Below are positions 8,302 through 16,413 of a stretch of DNA of 31,843 bases, one piece after another. Each line of letters begins with the position of its first letter. Position 1 is the stretch's first letter. The stretch covers positions 1-31,843 of the forward strand of contig DDET01000053.1 in NCBI GenBank assembly GCA_002336915.1, given 5' to 3'. The position numbers and the translations under genes were made by a program. Under the pieces are notes generated by a model. That model was not told the DNA's origin, ran no database searches, and saw only the letters and a list, made by a program, of their open reading frames with translations. This stretch comes from Bacteroidetes bacterium UBA1947 (GTDB taxonomy: Bacteria > Bacteroidota > Bacteroidia > Chitinophagales > Chitinophagaceae).

Positions 8302-9876
8302 TTAATGTTGTATAATGACCTTCTCTGTAAGCACCTGCTGCGCGGTCTTTAGCTGCAGGGTGTATATGCCGGCAGGCACATCGGCCACCGAATAATTGTC
8401 TGCATGATAACCGCTTTTTACCGCTGTGTTCAGTGCAAATTGTTTAACCGTTCTGCCGTCTATGCCCAGTAATGAAATAGAACATGCATTGTCCTTATCA
8501 AAATAATACTTCACGAATATCTGCCCCGATGCCGGGTTGGGGTAGGGCGTGAACAACTGCTGCCCGCGATAATAATTGCTGGTATTAAGTGCAACATTAC
8601 TGTCTATAATGATATTCTCATCGCCGGGCTGGTATAGTGCAAATACAAAATACACGATCATCATTTCATCAGTGGTTTGCTCACCGGCTGTTACAGTTTG
8701 CGGCGGGTTGTTGGGATTCAGCGCATTGTTGCTCGTGTTATCATAAAAAGCCGAGCCATAGATATCCGATGAACCGTCTATCTTAACGATGCGGGGCAGC
8801 ATATAGAAGCCCTGCCAGTGAAAATCCCAATTAGGTATGCTGATGATCTTTTGCGTATCCTGCGTGGCGGGGCTAACGGCAAATGCCTTAATGCTCTTCC
8901 CTATCAGGTGCATATGTGGTGCCACGCCCAGTAACGAGGTGGGCAATGCCAGCGATGTATAATGCTCGGTATAAGTTGCGGTAGTATTAGCCGCTATCGA
9001 CAATGGGTAGGGCGATATCACAGTAGGGTCCACGTGGTTGAGTACCGGCACTATGTATGCATTACGCACCGCATTCTGTGCAAAGAAGAAACGGATCTTT
9101 GTACTGTCCTTGTCACCCATAGTACCTGCGGGGTAGTGTATCTGTAATACTATATCCGCATTGGGTGGTATCCGCACCCCGAAGTTGTTTGGGTATTGCA
9201 TCGGTGCGCCGCCGGGTACCCAGCCGCCAAGCATTATGGCCGCATCGGTTCCTACACCGCCAAAGTTTACATAGCCCGGCCCGGGCGATGCGGCATCAAG
9301 CGCGGCACAAGCACCCGTCGTATCGGCGTACACCAGCACATGGTGTACTATATTCCTGTTGCCGGGTATAGCTTCAAATGCAGTAATGAATTTTTCGGTC
9401 AGCAAGCCGCTGGGTATCACAAAGCATTGGTACACATCAGCTGTATCTGCAGTAGATGTAAACACCGGCGCCTGCACAGTAAGGTCGGCAGTACCCGGCA
9501 GGTCGCCATTGTTGTTGAATACAGGTGGAGGAGGCGCCTGTGCAAGATCGCCCGATGGGGTACCACCATCTACCCAGTCTTTTATTTTGTTTATCTCCGC
9601 ATCGGTAAGCCTGCGCTCATGGGCCAGCCTGCTGTATGCAGGGTCCGGCGGCCATGGGGGCATGGTCTTGTTGGCACATTTGGTCCTTATTGTTGCCGAA
9701 TGGCTTACGCAGTCGGCATAGGTCATCAGATTAAATGGCGCCACATTGCCGGTATGGTGGCAGCTAGCGCACTTGTTGTAGATGATGGGGGCTATATCTG
9801 TACTCCACACAGGTACAGCCTTCAGGATATTTGGGCCCGCGATCAGTAAGAGCAGGAGGAGTAATTTTTTATTCAT
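8302..9876 (-). CDS. T9SS-exported cytochrome c / PHM-like copper monooxygenase fusion
   Basis: 524 aa with a signal peptide (about 1-20). An N-terminal cytochrome-c-like domain has CASCH (Cys36, Cys39, His40) and a likely axial Met72 in MPPW. The central part matches peptidylglycine/dopamine monooxygenases. All six copper-ligand positions can be placed: NIVHHV (His178, His179) and QIHY (His247) for CuH; APHMH (His321, His323) and DEMM (Met405 or 406) for CuM. The spacings (69, 74 and about 82) are close to those of mammalian PHM (65, 70, 70). The C-terminus (about 444-524, PYPNPASGQI to the end) is a T9SS type A sorting domain. It is therefore probably an outer-surface or secreted redox enzyme in which the heme may feed electrons to copper. 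The substrate is unknown. Confidence 0.88.
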   Translation of the reverse strand: MNKKLLLLLLLIAGPNILKAVPVWSTDIAPIIYNKCASCHHTGNVAPFNLMTYADCVSHSATIRTKCANKTMPPWPPDPAYSRLAHERRLTDAEINKIKDWVDGGTPSGDLAQAPPPPVFNNNGDLPGTADLTVQAPVFTSTADTADVYQCFVIPSGLLTEKFITAFEAIPGNRNIVHHVLVYADTTGACAALDAASPGPGYVNFGGVGTDAAIMLGGWVPGGAPMQYPNNFGVRIPPNADIVLQIHYPAGTMGDKDSTKIRFFFAQNAVRNAYIVPVLNHVDPTVISPYPLSIAANTTATYTEHYTSLALPTSLLGVAPHMHLIGKSIKAFAVSPATQDTQKIISIPNWDFHWQGFYMLPRIVKIDGSSDIYGSAFYDNTSNNALNPNNPPQTVTAGEQTTDEMMIVYFVFALYQPGDENIIIDSNVALNTSNYYRGQQLFTPYPNPASGQIFVKYYFDKDNACSISLLGIDGRTVKQFALNTAVKSGYHADNYSVADVPAGIYTLQLKTAQQVLTEKVIIQH

Positions 9877-9950
9877 CGAAGGAGTATTTTCGGTAAAATA
9901 GGGATTTTTATATTATTTACATAATTGATAAATCCTCCCGGTAAGGCTTA

Positions 9951-10832
9951 TTACTTTTTACCCAATTTCTTTTTATAGTCCTTCTCCAGCCCGGCTAGCG
10001 CCTCATCATAGCCCTTCTTATCGGCGAAGGCCATGGGATTATACCCATCGCCCGGCTGGTGCTTCTTATCCAGGTCGAACTGGCTCGCATGCGAGGCCAG
10101 AAACAGATCGAACTTAAGTTCTTTCATAGCCTTGAACGTATTGCCGAAATCTTTGGCCACCTCAGGGTAGCTAGCCATGCCGGGTTTTACATCTTCCAGC
10201 ACAGTTGGCATGTTAGCGATCAGTACCCTGTAACTTCGTTGCTCATCCCGCACATCGAACAGGAAACTTGTGGCCCCTTTCGTATGCCCGGGATGGTGCA
10301 AGGCTATCACCTTCATGCCGCCTAGCCTTATGGTATCATGCTCGTGCAGCACACGGTCTACCTCAACGGGAACGAACATACTACCCTTGCCGCCCATCAG
10401 GTAGTCGGAATTGCCACCGTCTTCCAGCGATGCTACATCGCCTTCGTTCACCATCATTTCGGCACCTGTTATTTTCTTGATCGCAGCCATACCACCCACA
10501 TGGTCGTAGTGCGTATGCGTGCAGAGCAGTATCTTGATATCGGTGAACTTAAAGCCCAACTCTTCAACGTTCTTCCGTATCACAGGCACCGAGCTGGCAA
10601 GCCCTGTATTGATGAGTATATGCCCCTGCGGAGTAGTGATGAGATACGATGCAAGATCATAAGTGCCCACATAATACAGGTTGCCCGCTATCCGGAAAGG
10701 TTCGCAGGGCTTTTCCCATACGGGGTTGATATAGGGCACAGGTATGACCTTTTGGGCAGATGCACAGCATATGCTGAACTGTAGGCTAAACAGTAGTATA
10801 ATATATCGGTAAGATCTTTTGAACTGCAGCAT
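9951..10832 (-). CDS. Subclass B3-type metallo-beta-lactamase
   Basis: 293 aa with a signal peptide (about 1-26, ending CASA/Q), so periplasmic. The zinc motif THTHYDHVGG gives His106, His108, Asp110 and His111. His183 (HHPGHTKG) and His248 (ASHASQF) complete the B3 ligand set (standard numbering 116/118/196 and 120/121/263). The fold-specific segments YYVGTYDLASYLITTPQGH and the acidic loop GGNSDY match B3 enzymes of environmental Bacteroidota. B3 enzymes hydrolyse penicillins, cephalosporins and carbapenems; activity here is inferred. A non-lactamase hydrolase of the same fold is the main alternative. It has no mobile-element neighbours, so it is probably an intrinsic chromosomal gene. It is divergent from the PKD lipoprotein across 48 bp. 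Confidence 0.86.
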   Translation of the reverse strand: MLQFKRSYRYIILLFSLQFSICCASAQKVIPVPYINPVWEKPCEPFRIAGNLYYVGTYDLASYLITTPQGHILINTGLASSVPVIRKNVEELGFKFTDIKILLCTHTHYDHVGGMAAIKKITGAEMMVNEGDVASLEDGGNSDYLMGGKGSMFVPVEVDRVLHEHDTIRLGGMKVIALHHPGHTKGATSFLFDVRDEQRSYRVLIANMPTVLEDVKPGMASYPEVAKDFGNTFKAMKELKFDLFLASHASQFDLDKKHQPGDGYNPMAFADKKGYDEALAGLEKDYKKKLGKK

Positions 10833-10880
10833 TTGACAAAATTGGCTTATTTTTTGCTGCTAATTTATTAATACCTTCTT

Positions 10881-11594
10881 ATGAAACAAACCTTATTTTC
10901 TTTTGCAGTCTTAGTGCTGTTGAGCGCTTGTTCAAAACACCAGGATACTCAGCCATCCTTCAATTTCACTACTATCTTGTTCCGGAACAACTTTGCAAAT
11001 ATAGTTGCGGTAGGCGATACAGCCCGGTTCATGGGCTTTCATGTTGCAGACAATTCCACAATGACCGCTAAGGTATTTAGGTATTCCTGGGATTTTGGAG
11101 ATGGTAATACCGAAATATTTGCCATTGATACCGGGGCCAGCGAAAATAATGCTACTCATGTGTATTCGAGTCCGGGTACATATAGGGTCCGTCTCAATTG
11201 CGACAATCAATCTCAGTCGGCCTACTTCACTATAAAGGTAATTGCCGACCCGGGATATGTCTCACAGATATGTAGCCCACGCTTATGGACCGGTGGTAGG
11301 CTGCAAACGGACAACCCGGCTGCAAACCCGCAGCAAAGCACCTTAGATATGCCTGATACAAGTTTCGCAATTCAATACCGGGACAAAATAAGTATGGAGC
11401 TATACGGACGCTCTTTTGTGTATGCACCCGATTCTTCATCGGCTGCCCTACTGGTATTTAAGGGAGAATATAACGACGGTATCCGCTATTATCCCACGGC
11501 CGACAGTGTAAGCTTTTTCTACATCCGGAAACAGACGGGCTTACCGACCGGTATGCAGCCCATTGTATGGACCACATGGTATCACAACCCCTGA
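10881..11594 (+). CDS. PKD-domain lipoprotein
   Basis: 237 aa. The signal sequence ends in a lipobox LSAC (Cys17). A PKD domain covers about residues 35-125, with the diagnostic YSWDFGDGN and THVYSSPGTYRVRL. The C-terminal ~110 residues are unrecognised. PKD domains are surface Ig-like modules for protein or carbohydrate contacts. The gene is divergent from the B3 lactamase and ends at a strong hairpin shared with the convergent VOC gene. No enzyme domain is visible. Confidence 0.85.
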   Translation: MKQTLFSFAVLVLLSACSKHQDTQPSFNFTTILFRNNFANIVAVGDTARFMGFHVADNSTMTAKVFRYSWDFGDGNTEIFAIDTGASENNATHVYSSPGTYRVRLNCDNQSQSAYFTIKVIADPGYVSQICSPRLWTGGRLQTDNPAANPQQSTLDMPDTSFAIQYRDKISMELYGRSFVYAPDSSSAALLVFKGEYNDGIRYYPTADSVSFFYIRKQTGLPTGMQPIVWTTWYHNP

Positions 11595-11608
11595 AAAATT
11601 AGTTTAAG

Positions 11609-11638
11609 ACCGCTGAGTCCACTTGCGGACCCAGCGGT
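11609..11638. terminator. Bidirectional terminator between convergent genes
   Basis: ACCGCTGAGTCC (11609-11620) pairs with GGACCCAGCGGT (11627-11638) across a 6-base loop, with a single A-C mismatch. The hairpin sits between the stops of the PKD lipoprotein (11594) and the VOC protein (11645). Leftwards it is followed by a T-rich tail (the complement of CTGAAAAATT); rightwards by a weaker one. Confidence 0.75.
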
Positions 11639-11644
11639 TATTCC

Positions 11645-12085
11645 TTATTTATCCCTTGCCGGTTCGCAGCTCACCATCCAGTTGATACCGAACTTATCTG
11701 TGAACATACCGAAATAGCTGCCCCAGAATGTATTAGCCATTGGCATAGTAACCTGTCCGCCTGCCGAAAGGCCATTGAACAGTTTGTCGGCTTCTTCATT
11801 GCTGCTTGCATTGAGCGATATCGAGAAGTTGTTGCCTTCCTTATAGCTGCTCGCCCATTCGCCCCCGGTATCGCTGCCCAGTATGTATGTGCCGTCACCT
11901 ATAGGCAGCGACATGTGCATGATCCTGTTGCCCTGGTCTTCAGGAAAGGTCTTTCCGTCGGGTGAAGGTGGCATGTCTTTATAGCGGCCCACATATGGGA
12001 ACTCGCCGCCAAATACCGACTTGTAAAAATTGAAAGCTTCTTCGCAGTTGCCGTTGAAGTTGAGATAAACGTTTGCTGATGGCAT
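11645..12085 (-). CDS. VOC superfamily protein, PhnB-like
   Basis: 146 aa, a typical length for the PhnB/3-demethylubiquinone-methyltransferase-like branch of the vicinal-oxygen-chelate fold. The features are YLNFNGNCEEAFNFYKSVFG near the N-terminus, IMHMSLPIGDGTYILGSD in the middle and WGSYFGMFTDKFGINWMVS at the C-terminus. It has no signal peptide and is cytoplasmic. Members of this branch are widespread and mostly without proven substrates; a role in resistance or detoxification is possible but not shown. Confidence 0.88.
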   Translation of the reverse strand: MPSANVYLNFNGNCEEAFNFYKSVFGGEFPYVGRYKDMPPSPDGKTFPEDQGNRIMHMSLPIGDGTYILGSDTGGEWASSYKEGNNFSISLNASSNEEADKLFNGLSAGGQVTMPMANTFWGSYFGMFTDKFGINWMVSCEPARDK

Positions 12086-12201
12086 AATGTTATGGTTTTA
12101 AATTTTTGAGAAATGTTGATCGGGCTGTAAAGATAAAACAGCTTTTAGTGAATAGTAAAGGAAGCCCAAAGAGATATCCACATTTTGCAATTTGATAATC
12201 C

Positions 12202-12398
12202 CTCTACGTAATGCGGGTTTGTCATCATGCGGGCGCAGGTGACATTTGACCTCCGCGTGTAGAGACGCAAGATTTTGCGTCTCTACGTAATGCGGATTTG
12301 TCATCATGAGGACGCAGGTAACATTTGCCCTCCGCGTGTAGAGACGCAAGATTTTGCGTCTCTACGTATTGCGGGTTTACGTAATGACGGTCTCTACC
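12202..12398. repeat. 79-bp tandem repeat with embedded 28-bp palindromes
   Basis: Two nearly identical 79-bp units (12202-12280 and 12281-12359) are followed by a partial third unit (to about 12398). Each unit carries a near-perfect 28-bp palindrome (12259-12286 and 12338-12365) with arms GTAGAGACGCAA and TTGCGTCTCTAC. Palindromes of this type are widespread intergenic repeats in Bacteroidota and cyanobacteria. In an RNA they would form strong hairpins between the VOC and SDR genes. The rest of the 12086-12477 gap shows nothing clear. Confidence 0.9.
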
Positions 12399-12477
12399 TC
12401 ATGCTTGTCTCCGTATAATGCTGCTTCATCGACACCGTATTTCGCCTTCGTACATTTTTCCCCTATCTTCATCAACC

Positions 12478-13359
12478 ATGAAACTGCTGCTCACATTCCT
12501 TACTGCTTTCTTCCTTTCCATTAGCGCGTATGCTGCACCCCTTCTTGCTACGCAAGAGCTGGAAAATATACCTGTGGCCGGTGCCGACCAACCCTACGCG
12601 CTTGTAGCCGGCGGCAGCAAAGGCATAGGCTATGGCATAGCCGAGGCCCTGGCTAAACGCCACTACAACCTCATACTCATAGCCCGCCACCGCGATACGC
12701 TGGACAAGGCAAAGCACGAACTGGAAGCCGCCTGGCATGTGCATGTGGATGTGCTGGTGTACGACCTTGCACACGACAATGCCGCCACCGACATAGCCAA
12801 ATGGTGCACCGAGCGGAACATACACCTCAAGATGCTCTGCAATGTAGCAGGCCTGGGTGGTTCGCACGACTACCTTACACTCCCCCTCGACTCGCTGCGC
12901 TATATGGTGGACCTGAACGTATCATCCTGCATGGCGCTGAGCCTTACCTTGCTGCCCCTGCTCGAAAAGAATGCACCCTCTTATATCCTCAATGTATCCA
13001 GCATGGCGGGCATGGCGCCCATACCCGTTAAGAATATGTACAGCGCTACCAAGGCCGCTATATTGTCCTTCAGCTATGGGCTGCGCTACCAGCTCAAGAA
13101 GAAGCACATCAGCGTTAGCTGCCTTTGCCCCGGCCCTGTATTTACCAAGCCCGAGATCATAAAAGACACCAAAGAAAAGCTGGGCTGGTTCGGTATGCAG
13201 ATGGCCTTGGGCCCGCATAGGGTGGGAGAGGTTGCCATTCGCAAAACGCTGAAGCACCGCATGATCATAGTGCCGGGCACGCTTGCCAAAACCATGTCCG
13301 GCATATTGCGCATACTGCCTAAGCGCTTGACCACTGCGCTGTATGCGAAGGTGGGGTAG
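12478..13359 (+). CDS. Short-chain dehydrogenase/reductase with N-terminal hydrophobic segment
   Basis: 293 aa from the ATG at 12478, preferred because it starts a signal-like sequence (MKLLLTFLTAFFLSISAYA); an in-frame ATG at 12418 lies just beyond the repeats. The Rossmann motif is GGSKGIG (45-51), the structural motif NVAG (122-125), and catalytic Ser175, Tyr188 and Lys192 appear in NVSSMAG and YSATK. The layout resembles the membrane-anchored 3-ketoacyl reductase/17-beta-HSD type 12 group, so the N-terminus may be an anchor rather than a cleaved signal; a periplasmic NAD(P)-dependent enzyme would be unusual. Its last 128 bp recur as a truncated copy at 17502-17629. Confidence 0.88.
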   Translation: MKLLLTFLTAFFLSISAYAAPLLATQELENIPVAGADQPYALVAGGSKGIGYGIAEALAKRHYNLILIARHRDTLDKAKHELEAAWHVHVDVLVYDLAHDNAATDIAKWCTERNIHLKMLCNVAGLGGSHDYLTLPLDSLRYMVDLNVSSCMALSLTLLPLLEKNAPSYILNVSSMAGMAPIPVKNMYSATKAAILSFSYGLRYQLKKKHISVSCLCPGPVFTKPEIIKDTKEKLGWFGMQMALGPHRVGEVAIRKTLKHRMIIVPGTLAKTMSGILRILPKRLTTALYAKVG

Positions 13360-13604
13360 GTGATGGCCAATTTGTCAAAGAACCTGTTTGTGGTATTAGG
13401 GTGCTGTGTATCATTCATAAAGCAAGTTGCTGGCACGGAATATGACAAGCAGTATAATTTACCCACAGTGTTAAAGTTCATTATGTTGAATTAACATTTT
13501 ATTTGCCTGGGTGCTTGTTTTTTTGTATATTCTTTGTTCAGTGGCCACCAAAGCTTTTGATCCCGGCCTATTTTTTTTTGTAATCCTCTAAACTGTTAGC
13601 TATT

Positions 13605-14465
13605 ATGCAAAAAGAGATAAAAAATATTTTAGTCCCTGTCAATTTTTCAGAGTCTTCAAATAACGCGCTGCAAACGGCGATTGCCATGTGTAAAAGACAT
13701 GGTGCAAAATTACATCTTGTTAATGTTTTTGAGACAGATCTGCTGCTGCCAATGGCGGGTATGCAGGTGCCTGCGACCGGGATGATAACGGAATTGTATC
13801 GATCCCGGTTATCTAACCTGCAAACACTGGCGCAGTCTACAGCGCGCCACAATGACATAAAGTGTGAATGGCATTGTGATACCGGGTTCATACCGAATAT
13901 AATATGCAGCAAAGCTGAAGAACTGGGCTGTGATATAATAGTGACAGGCAGCAGCCGTTCGTCAAGATTAAGAAATGCTTTCAGCGGTAGTATAAACATG
14001 AGGGTACTTAAGAATAGCAAGGTGCCGGTACTTACAGTGCCACGCGGCAGGCGCGTGCTTGATTTCAAAAATATTCTATTCCCCGTGCGGCCGATACGGA
14101 GTGCCTTAGACAAGCTGAAAAATATTGCGGGCATCATTAAATGCAACAACGCCGATGTTATGGTGCTGGGCATTGTGAATGTGCAGCAAGGCAATAAACT
14201 GGGCAGGGTGAGACACATGGTGGACATTGCATCGGGCGAAATATTACCGGCGGCGCGGAGAGTGCATAACAAGATCAAATGCGGCAACAACCCCGGTGAT
14301 GAAGTGCTTGAAACAGGAAGAGAAAAAAATATGGACCTTGTTGTTGTCACAGCTACACTGACGAGCAGCATGCGGCAGATTTTCTTCACAGGCTACACAC
14401 AAAAGCTAATTGATAATTCATTTATGCCCGTGCTGTTCGTTAAGCCGGCCATGGGCCTTGATTAA
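13605..14465 (+). CDS. Tandem universal stress protein (UspA family)
   Basis: 286 aa made of two USP domains. The N-terminal one begins IKNILVPVNFSESSNNALQ and ends with GSSRSSRLRNAFSGS and KVPVLTVP. The second begins FKNILFPVRPIRSALDKL and ends FMPVLFVKP. The ATP-binding pattern G-2x-G-9x-G(S/T) is only partly kept in domain 1: the second Gly is Arg, while the final GS is present. The second domain lacks it, so ATP binding is doubtful. USP proteins are cytoplasmic stress-response factors. It stands alone, with 245 bp upstream and 331 bp downstream. Confidence 0.87.
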   Translation: MQKEIKNILVPVNFSESSNNALQTAIAMCKRHGAKLHLVNVFETDLLLPMAGMQVPATGMITELYRSRLSNLQTLAQSTARHNDIKCEWHCDTGFIPNIICSKAEELGCDIIVTGSSRSSRLRNAFSGSINMRVLKNSKVPVLTVPRGRRVLDFKNILFPVRPIRSALDKLKNIAGIIKCNNADVMVLGIVNVQQGNKLGRVRHMVDIASGEILPAARRVHNKIKCGNNPGDEVLETGREKNMDLVVVTATLTSSMRQIFFTGYTQKLIDNSFMPVLFVKPAMGLD

Positions 14466-14700
14466 CGCTGACTGCGGACGCTGCTACGCGTGGGCGCGAG
14501 GCGTAACCAATAATGCCTGCCGGGGGGCTGCTGCTTAGGCACTTACGTGTTAGCATTGTTGTCATTCTTTTTTTCATATCCTGTTTTATATTTTTGCAGG
14601 GTTAGTAGTCGGAACGCGTGTCGTTTGTTGCCAGGTTTTCTATTCGGCAATTGGTCGTGTTCCAGTTTTGTTGAGGACGTTTTTTTGTCGGTCCTGCCGC

Positions 14701-14718
14701 AGGCTTTAAAGCCTTTTT
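14701..14718 (+). terminator. Weak rho-independent-type terminator
   Basis: The palindrome AGGCTTTAAAGCCT (14701-14714) is followed by a run of T to 14718. It is about 240 bases after the universal stress protein, so it may end that transcript or a longer unit. The rest of the 14466-14796 gap is G+C-rich at its start and T-rich later, with no convincing gene or tRNA. Confidence 0.4.
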
Positions 14719-14771
14719 AATGAAGCATCCATTCTATACTCCCTGGTATGGCTATGCTTATTTTAAAACCT

Positions 14772-14796
14772 CCCCACAGGGGAATAAATTTTTTTT
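14772..14796 (+). promoter_or_regulatory. Hairpin plus T8 run abutting the GNAT start codon
   Basis: CCCC (14772-14775) and GGGG (14779-14782) form a small GC hairpin, followed by AATAAA and eight T residues (14789-14796) that touch the ATG at 14797. In form it resembles a terminator or attenuator placed in the leader of the GNAT-racemase-MscS operon. The 4-bp stem is short, so a regulatory role is tentative. Confidence 0.3.
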
Positions 14797-15252
14797 ATGA
14801 TAAACGTAACTATTTACAATTACGAGAAGCGCCCGCTGAAGGACGAGAAAGAAGCTATTGTATCATTTCTGTCGGAGCATATGGACCAGTATGGTGACAA
14901 GCCCGAGGACATATCAAAAGCGTTTGACTACGCAATGCGGGAGGGTGCTGCGCCCGGTGGCCTGGTCATTACTTCTCACCGTGGTGATGATAATACTATC
15001 ACTGCGGCCGCCATAGTGAATAAAACCGGTATGAGCGGATACATACCCGAAAACATACTTGTATATATAGCCACACGAAAAGACCAACGCGGTAAAGGCA
15101 TAGCGAACTTTATGATGAACTGTATAGTGGAGCTTACACAGGGTGATATTGCATTGCATGTAGAGCCTGACAACCCGGCAAAAGGACTCTACGAAAAACT
15201 TGGCTTCACGAATAAGTATCATGAAATGAGATTGACAAAAACAAAGGCATAG
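14797..15252 (+). CDS. GNAT family N-acetyltransferase
   Basis: 151 aa. The acetyl-CoA-binding motif A is ILVYIATRKDQRGKGIANFM (Q/R-x-x-G-x-G/A form), followed by the motif B-like GLYEKLGF near the C-terminus. It is first in a tight operon: 3 bases separate its stop from the racemase-like gene. The context suggests that it acetylates an amino acid or its D-form made by the next enzyme, but the substrate cannot be read from the sequence. Cytoplasmic. Confidence 0.9.
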   Translation: MINVTIYNYEKRPLKDEKEAIVSFLSEHMDQYGDKPEDISKAFDYAMREGAAPGGLVITSHRGDDNTITAAAIVNKTGMSGYIPENILVYIATRKDQRGKGIANFMMNCIVELTQGDIALHVEPDNPAKGLYEKLGFTNKYHEMRLTKTKA

Positions 15253-15255
15253 CTT

Positions 15256-16413
15256 ATGGCATTTATTACATTAAACACAGAGAAGTTGAAACACAACTAC
15301 CTGTACCTTGATAACCTGTTCAACAGTAATAATATTGAATGGTCGGTGGTGTCTAAAGTGTTGTGCGGCAATGCCAAATACCTGCAGGTGCTTATGGACC
15401 TCGGTGTGAAGCGCGTGTGCGACTCGCGCATAGTGAACCTGCGTATGATAAAGACGGTGGCGCCGGCTGTGGAGACCATCTTTATAAAGCCACCGGCAAC
15501 GCATGTGATCAAAAAAGTGGTGGCTTATGCGGACATAAGTTTCAATACGTCTTACGCTACCATTAAGCGCCTGTCGGACGCTGCAGTGGCGCAGGGAAAG
15601 ATACATAAGGTGATCATCATGGTGGAGATGGGCGAGCGCCGGGAAGGGATATTAAAGAGCAGGCTCTTGTCGCTTTACGCAAAAGTATACCAATTGCCCA
15701 ATATAGAGGTTGTAGGTATTGGCACTAACCTTACCTGTATGTATGGCGTGCTGCCGGATAAGGATAAACTGGCCCAGCTTTGCGACTATAAAAAACAGAT
15801 AGAGCAGGTCTTCGGAACGAGAATACCCTATGTATCCGGTGGGGCCTCGGTTACCGTGCCGCTAATAATGAGCGGAGAACTGCCTGAAGGGGTAAATCAT
15901 TTCAGGGTAGGCGAGAGCCTCTTCCTGGGTACTAACGTTTACAGCACCGGCCCGCTTGAAGGCATGTGCCAGGACGTATTTAAAGTGTATGGCGAGATCA
16001 TTGAACTGTATGAAAAGCCAAATGCGCCATCCGGCGAAATGGGATATAACCTGGCAGGCGAGGCAATAAAATTTGATCAGGGCAGCATGCCTGAAAGATC
16101 CTACAGGGCTATTGTGGATATAGGCCTGCTGGACGTGGAAGAAAAGCACCTTACGCCGCTGGATGAAAACGTAAAAATAGCCGGCGCAAGCTCCGACATG
16201 CTGGTGTTGGACATTGACAGGAACGTAAATGAGCTGACGGTGGGAAGCATGGTAGAGTTCAGGGCCGACTATATGGGCACCCTGCGCCTGATGCACTCAA
16301 AATATATTGAGAAGCGCATAGAAAAGGACGCTTGGGATGGTGATGAAACAGCAGGCGGCTCTGCAATGCTCGACTGGAAGCGACCGAAGGATAAAAAGAT
16401 GAATTATGGATGA
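15256..16413 (+). CDS. Alanine/ornithine racemase family PLP enzyme
   Basis: 385 aa, a fold-type III PLP enzyme. The N-terminal barrel has the cofactor lysine at about Lys34 in VVSKVLCGN, the pattern of the ornithine-racemase branch rather than canonical Alr. VMVEMGERREGI-type and GTNLTCMYG segments and a C-terminal beta domain (LDIDRNVNELTVGSMVEFRADY) follow. Such enzymes interconvert L- and D-amino acids (ornithine, alanine and others); specificity is not deducible. It is flanked by a GNAT acetyltransferase and an MscS channel in one operon, and overlaps the latter by 8 bases. Possible role: making a D-amino acid that is then N-acetylated or exported. Confidence 0.86.
   Translation: MAFITLNTEKLKHNYLYLDNLFNSNNIEWSVVSKVLCGNAKYLQVLMDLGVKRVCDSRIVNLRMIKTVAPAVETIFIKPPATHVIKKVVAYADISFNTSYATIKRLSDAAVAQGKIHKVIIMVEMGERREGILKSRLLSLYAKVYQLPNIEVVGIGTNLTCMYGVLPDKDKLAQLCDYKKQIEQVFGTRIPYVSGGASVTVPLIMSGELPEGVNHFRVGESLFLGTNVYSTGPLEGMCQDVFKVYGEIIELYEKPNAPSGEMGYNLAGEAIKFDQGSMPERSYRAIVDIGLLDVEEKHLTPLDENVKIAGASSDMLVLDIDRNVNELTVGSMVEFRADYMGTLRLMHSKYIEKRIEKDAWDGDETAGGSAMLDWKRPKDKKMNYG

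Noticed and set aside
9196..9849. 217-codon open frame on the plus strand
   Set aside because: It is antisense to the cytochrome/copper-monooxygenase gene, whose motifs are complete. Its translation is Cys/His/Arg-rich with no recognisable family.
12098..12349. 83-codon frame across the tandem repeats
   Set aside because: The peptide is just the repeat units translated (NVTC/HLRPHDDKP duplicated); no gene-like features.
12202..12398. Possible CRISPR array
   Set aside because: The units are contiguous 79-bp tandem copies without distinct spacers, and no cas genes are nearby.
13568..14389. 273-codon frame on the minus strand
   Set aside because: It is a shadow of the universal stress protein gene. 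The Ser/Leu-rich translation has no domain.
14466..14796. tRNA or other structured RNA in the gap
   Set aside because: No cloverleaf or TPsiC-loop-like sequence could be found; only a small terminator-like hairpin and the leader hairpin.
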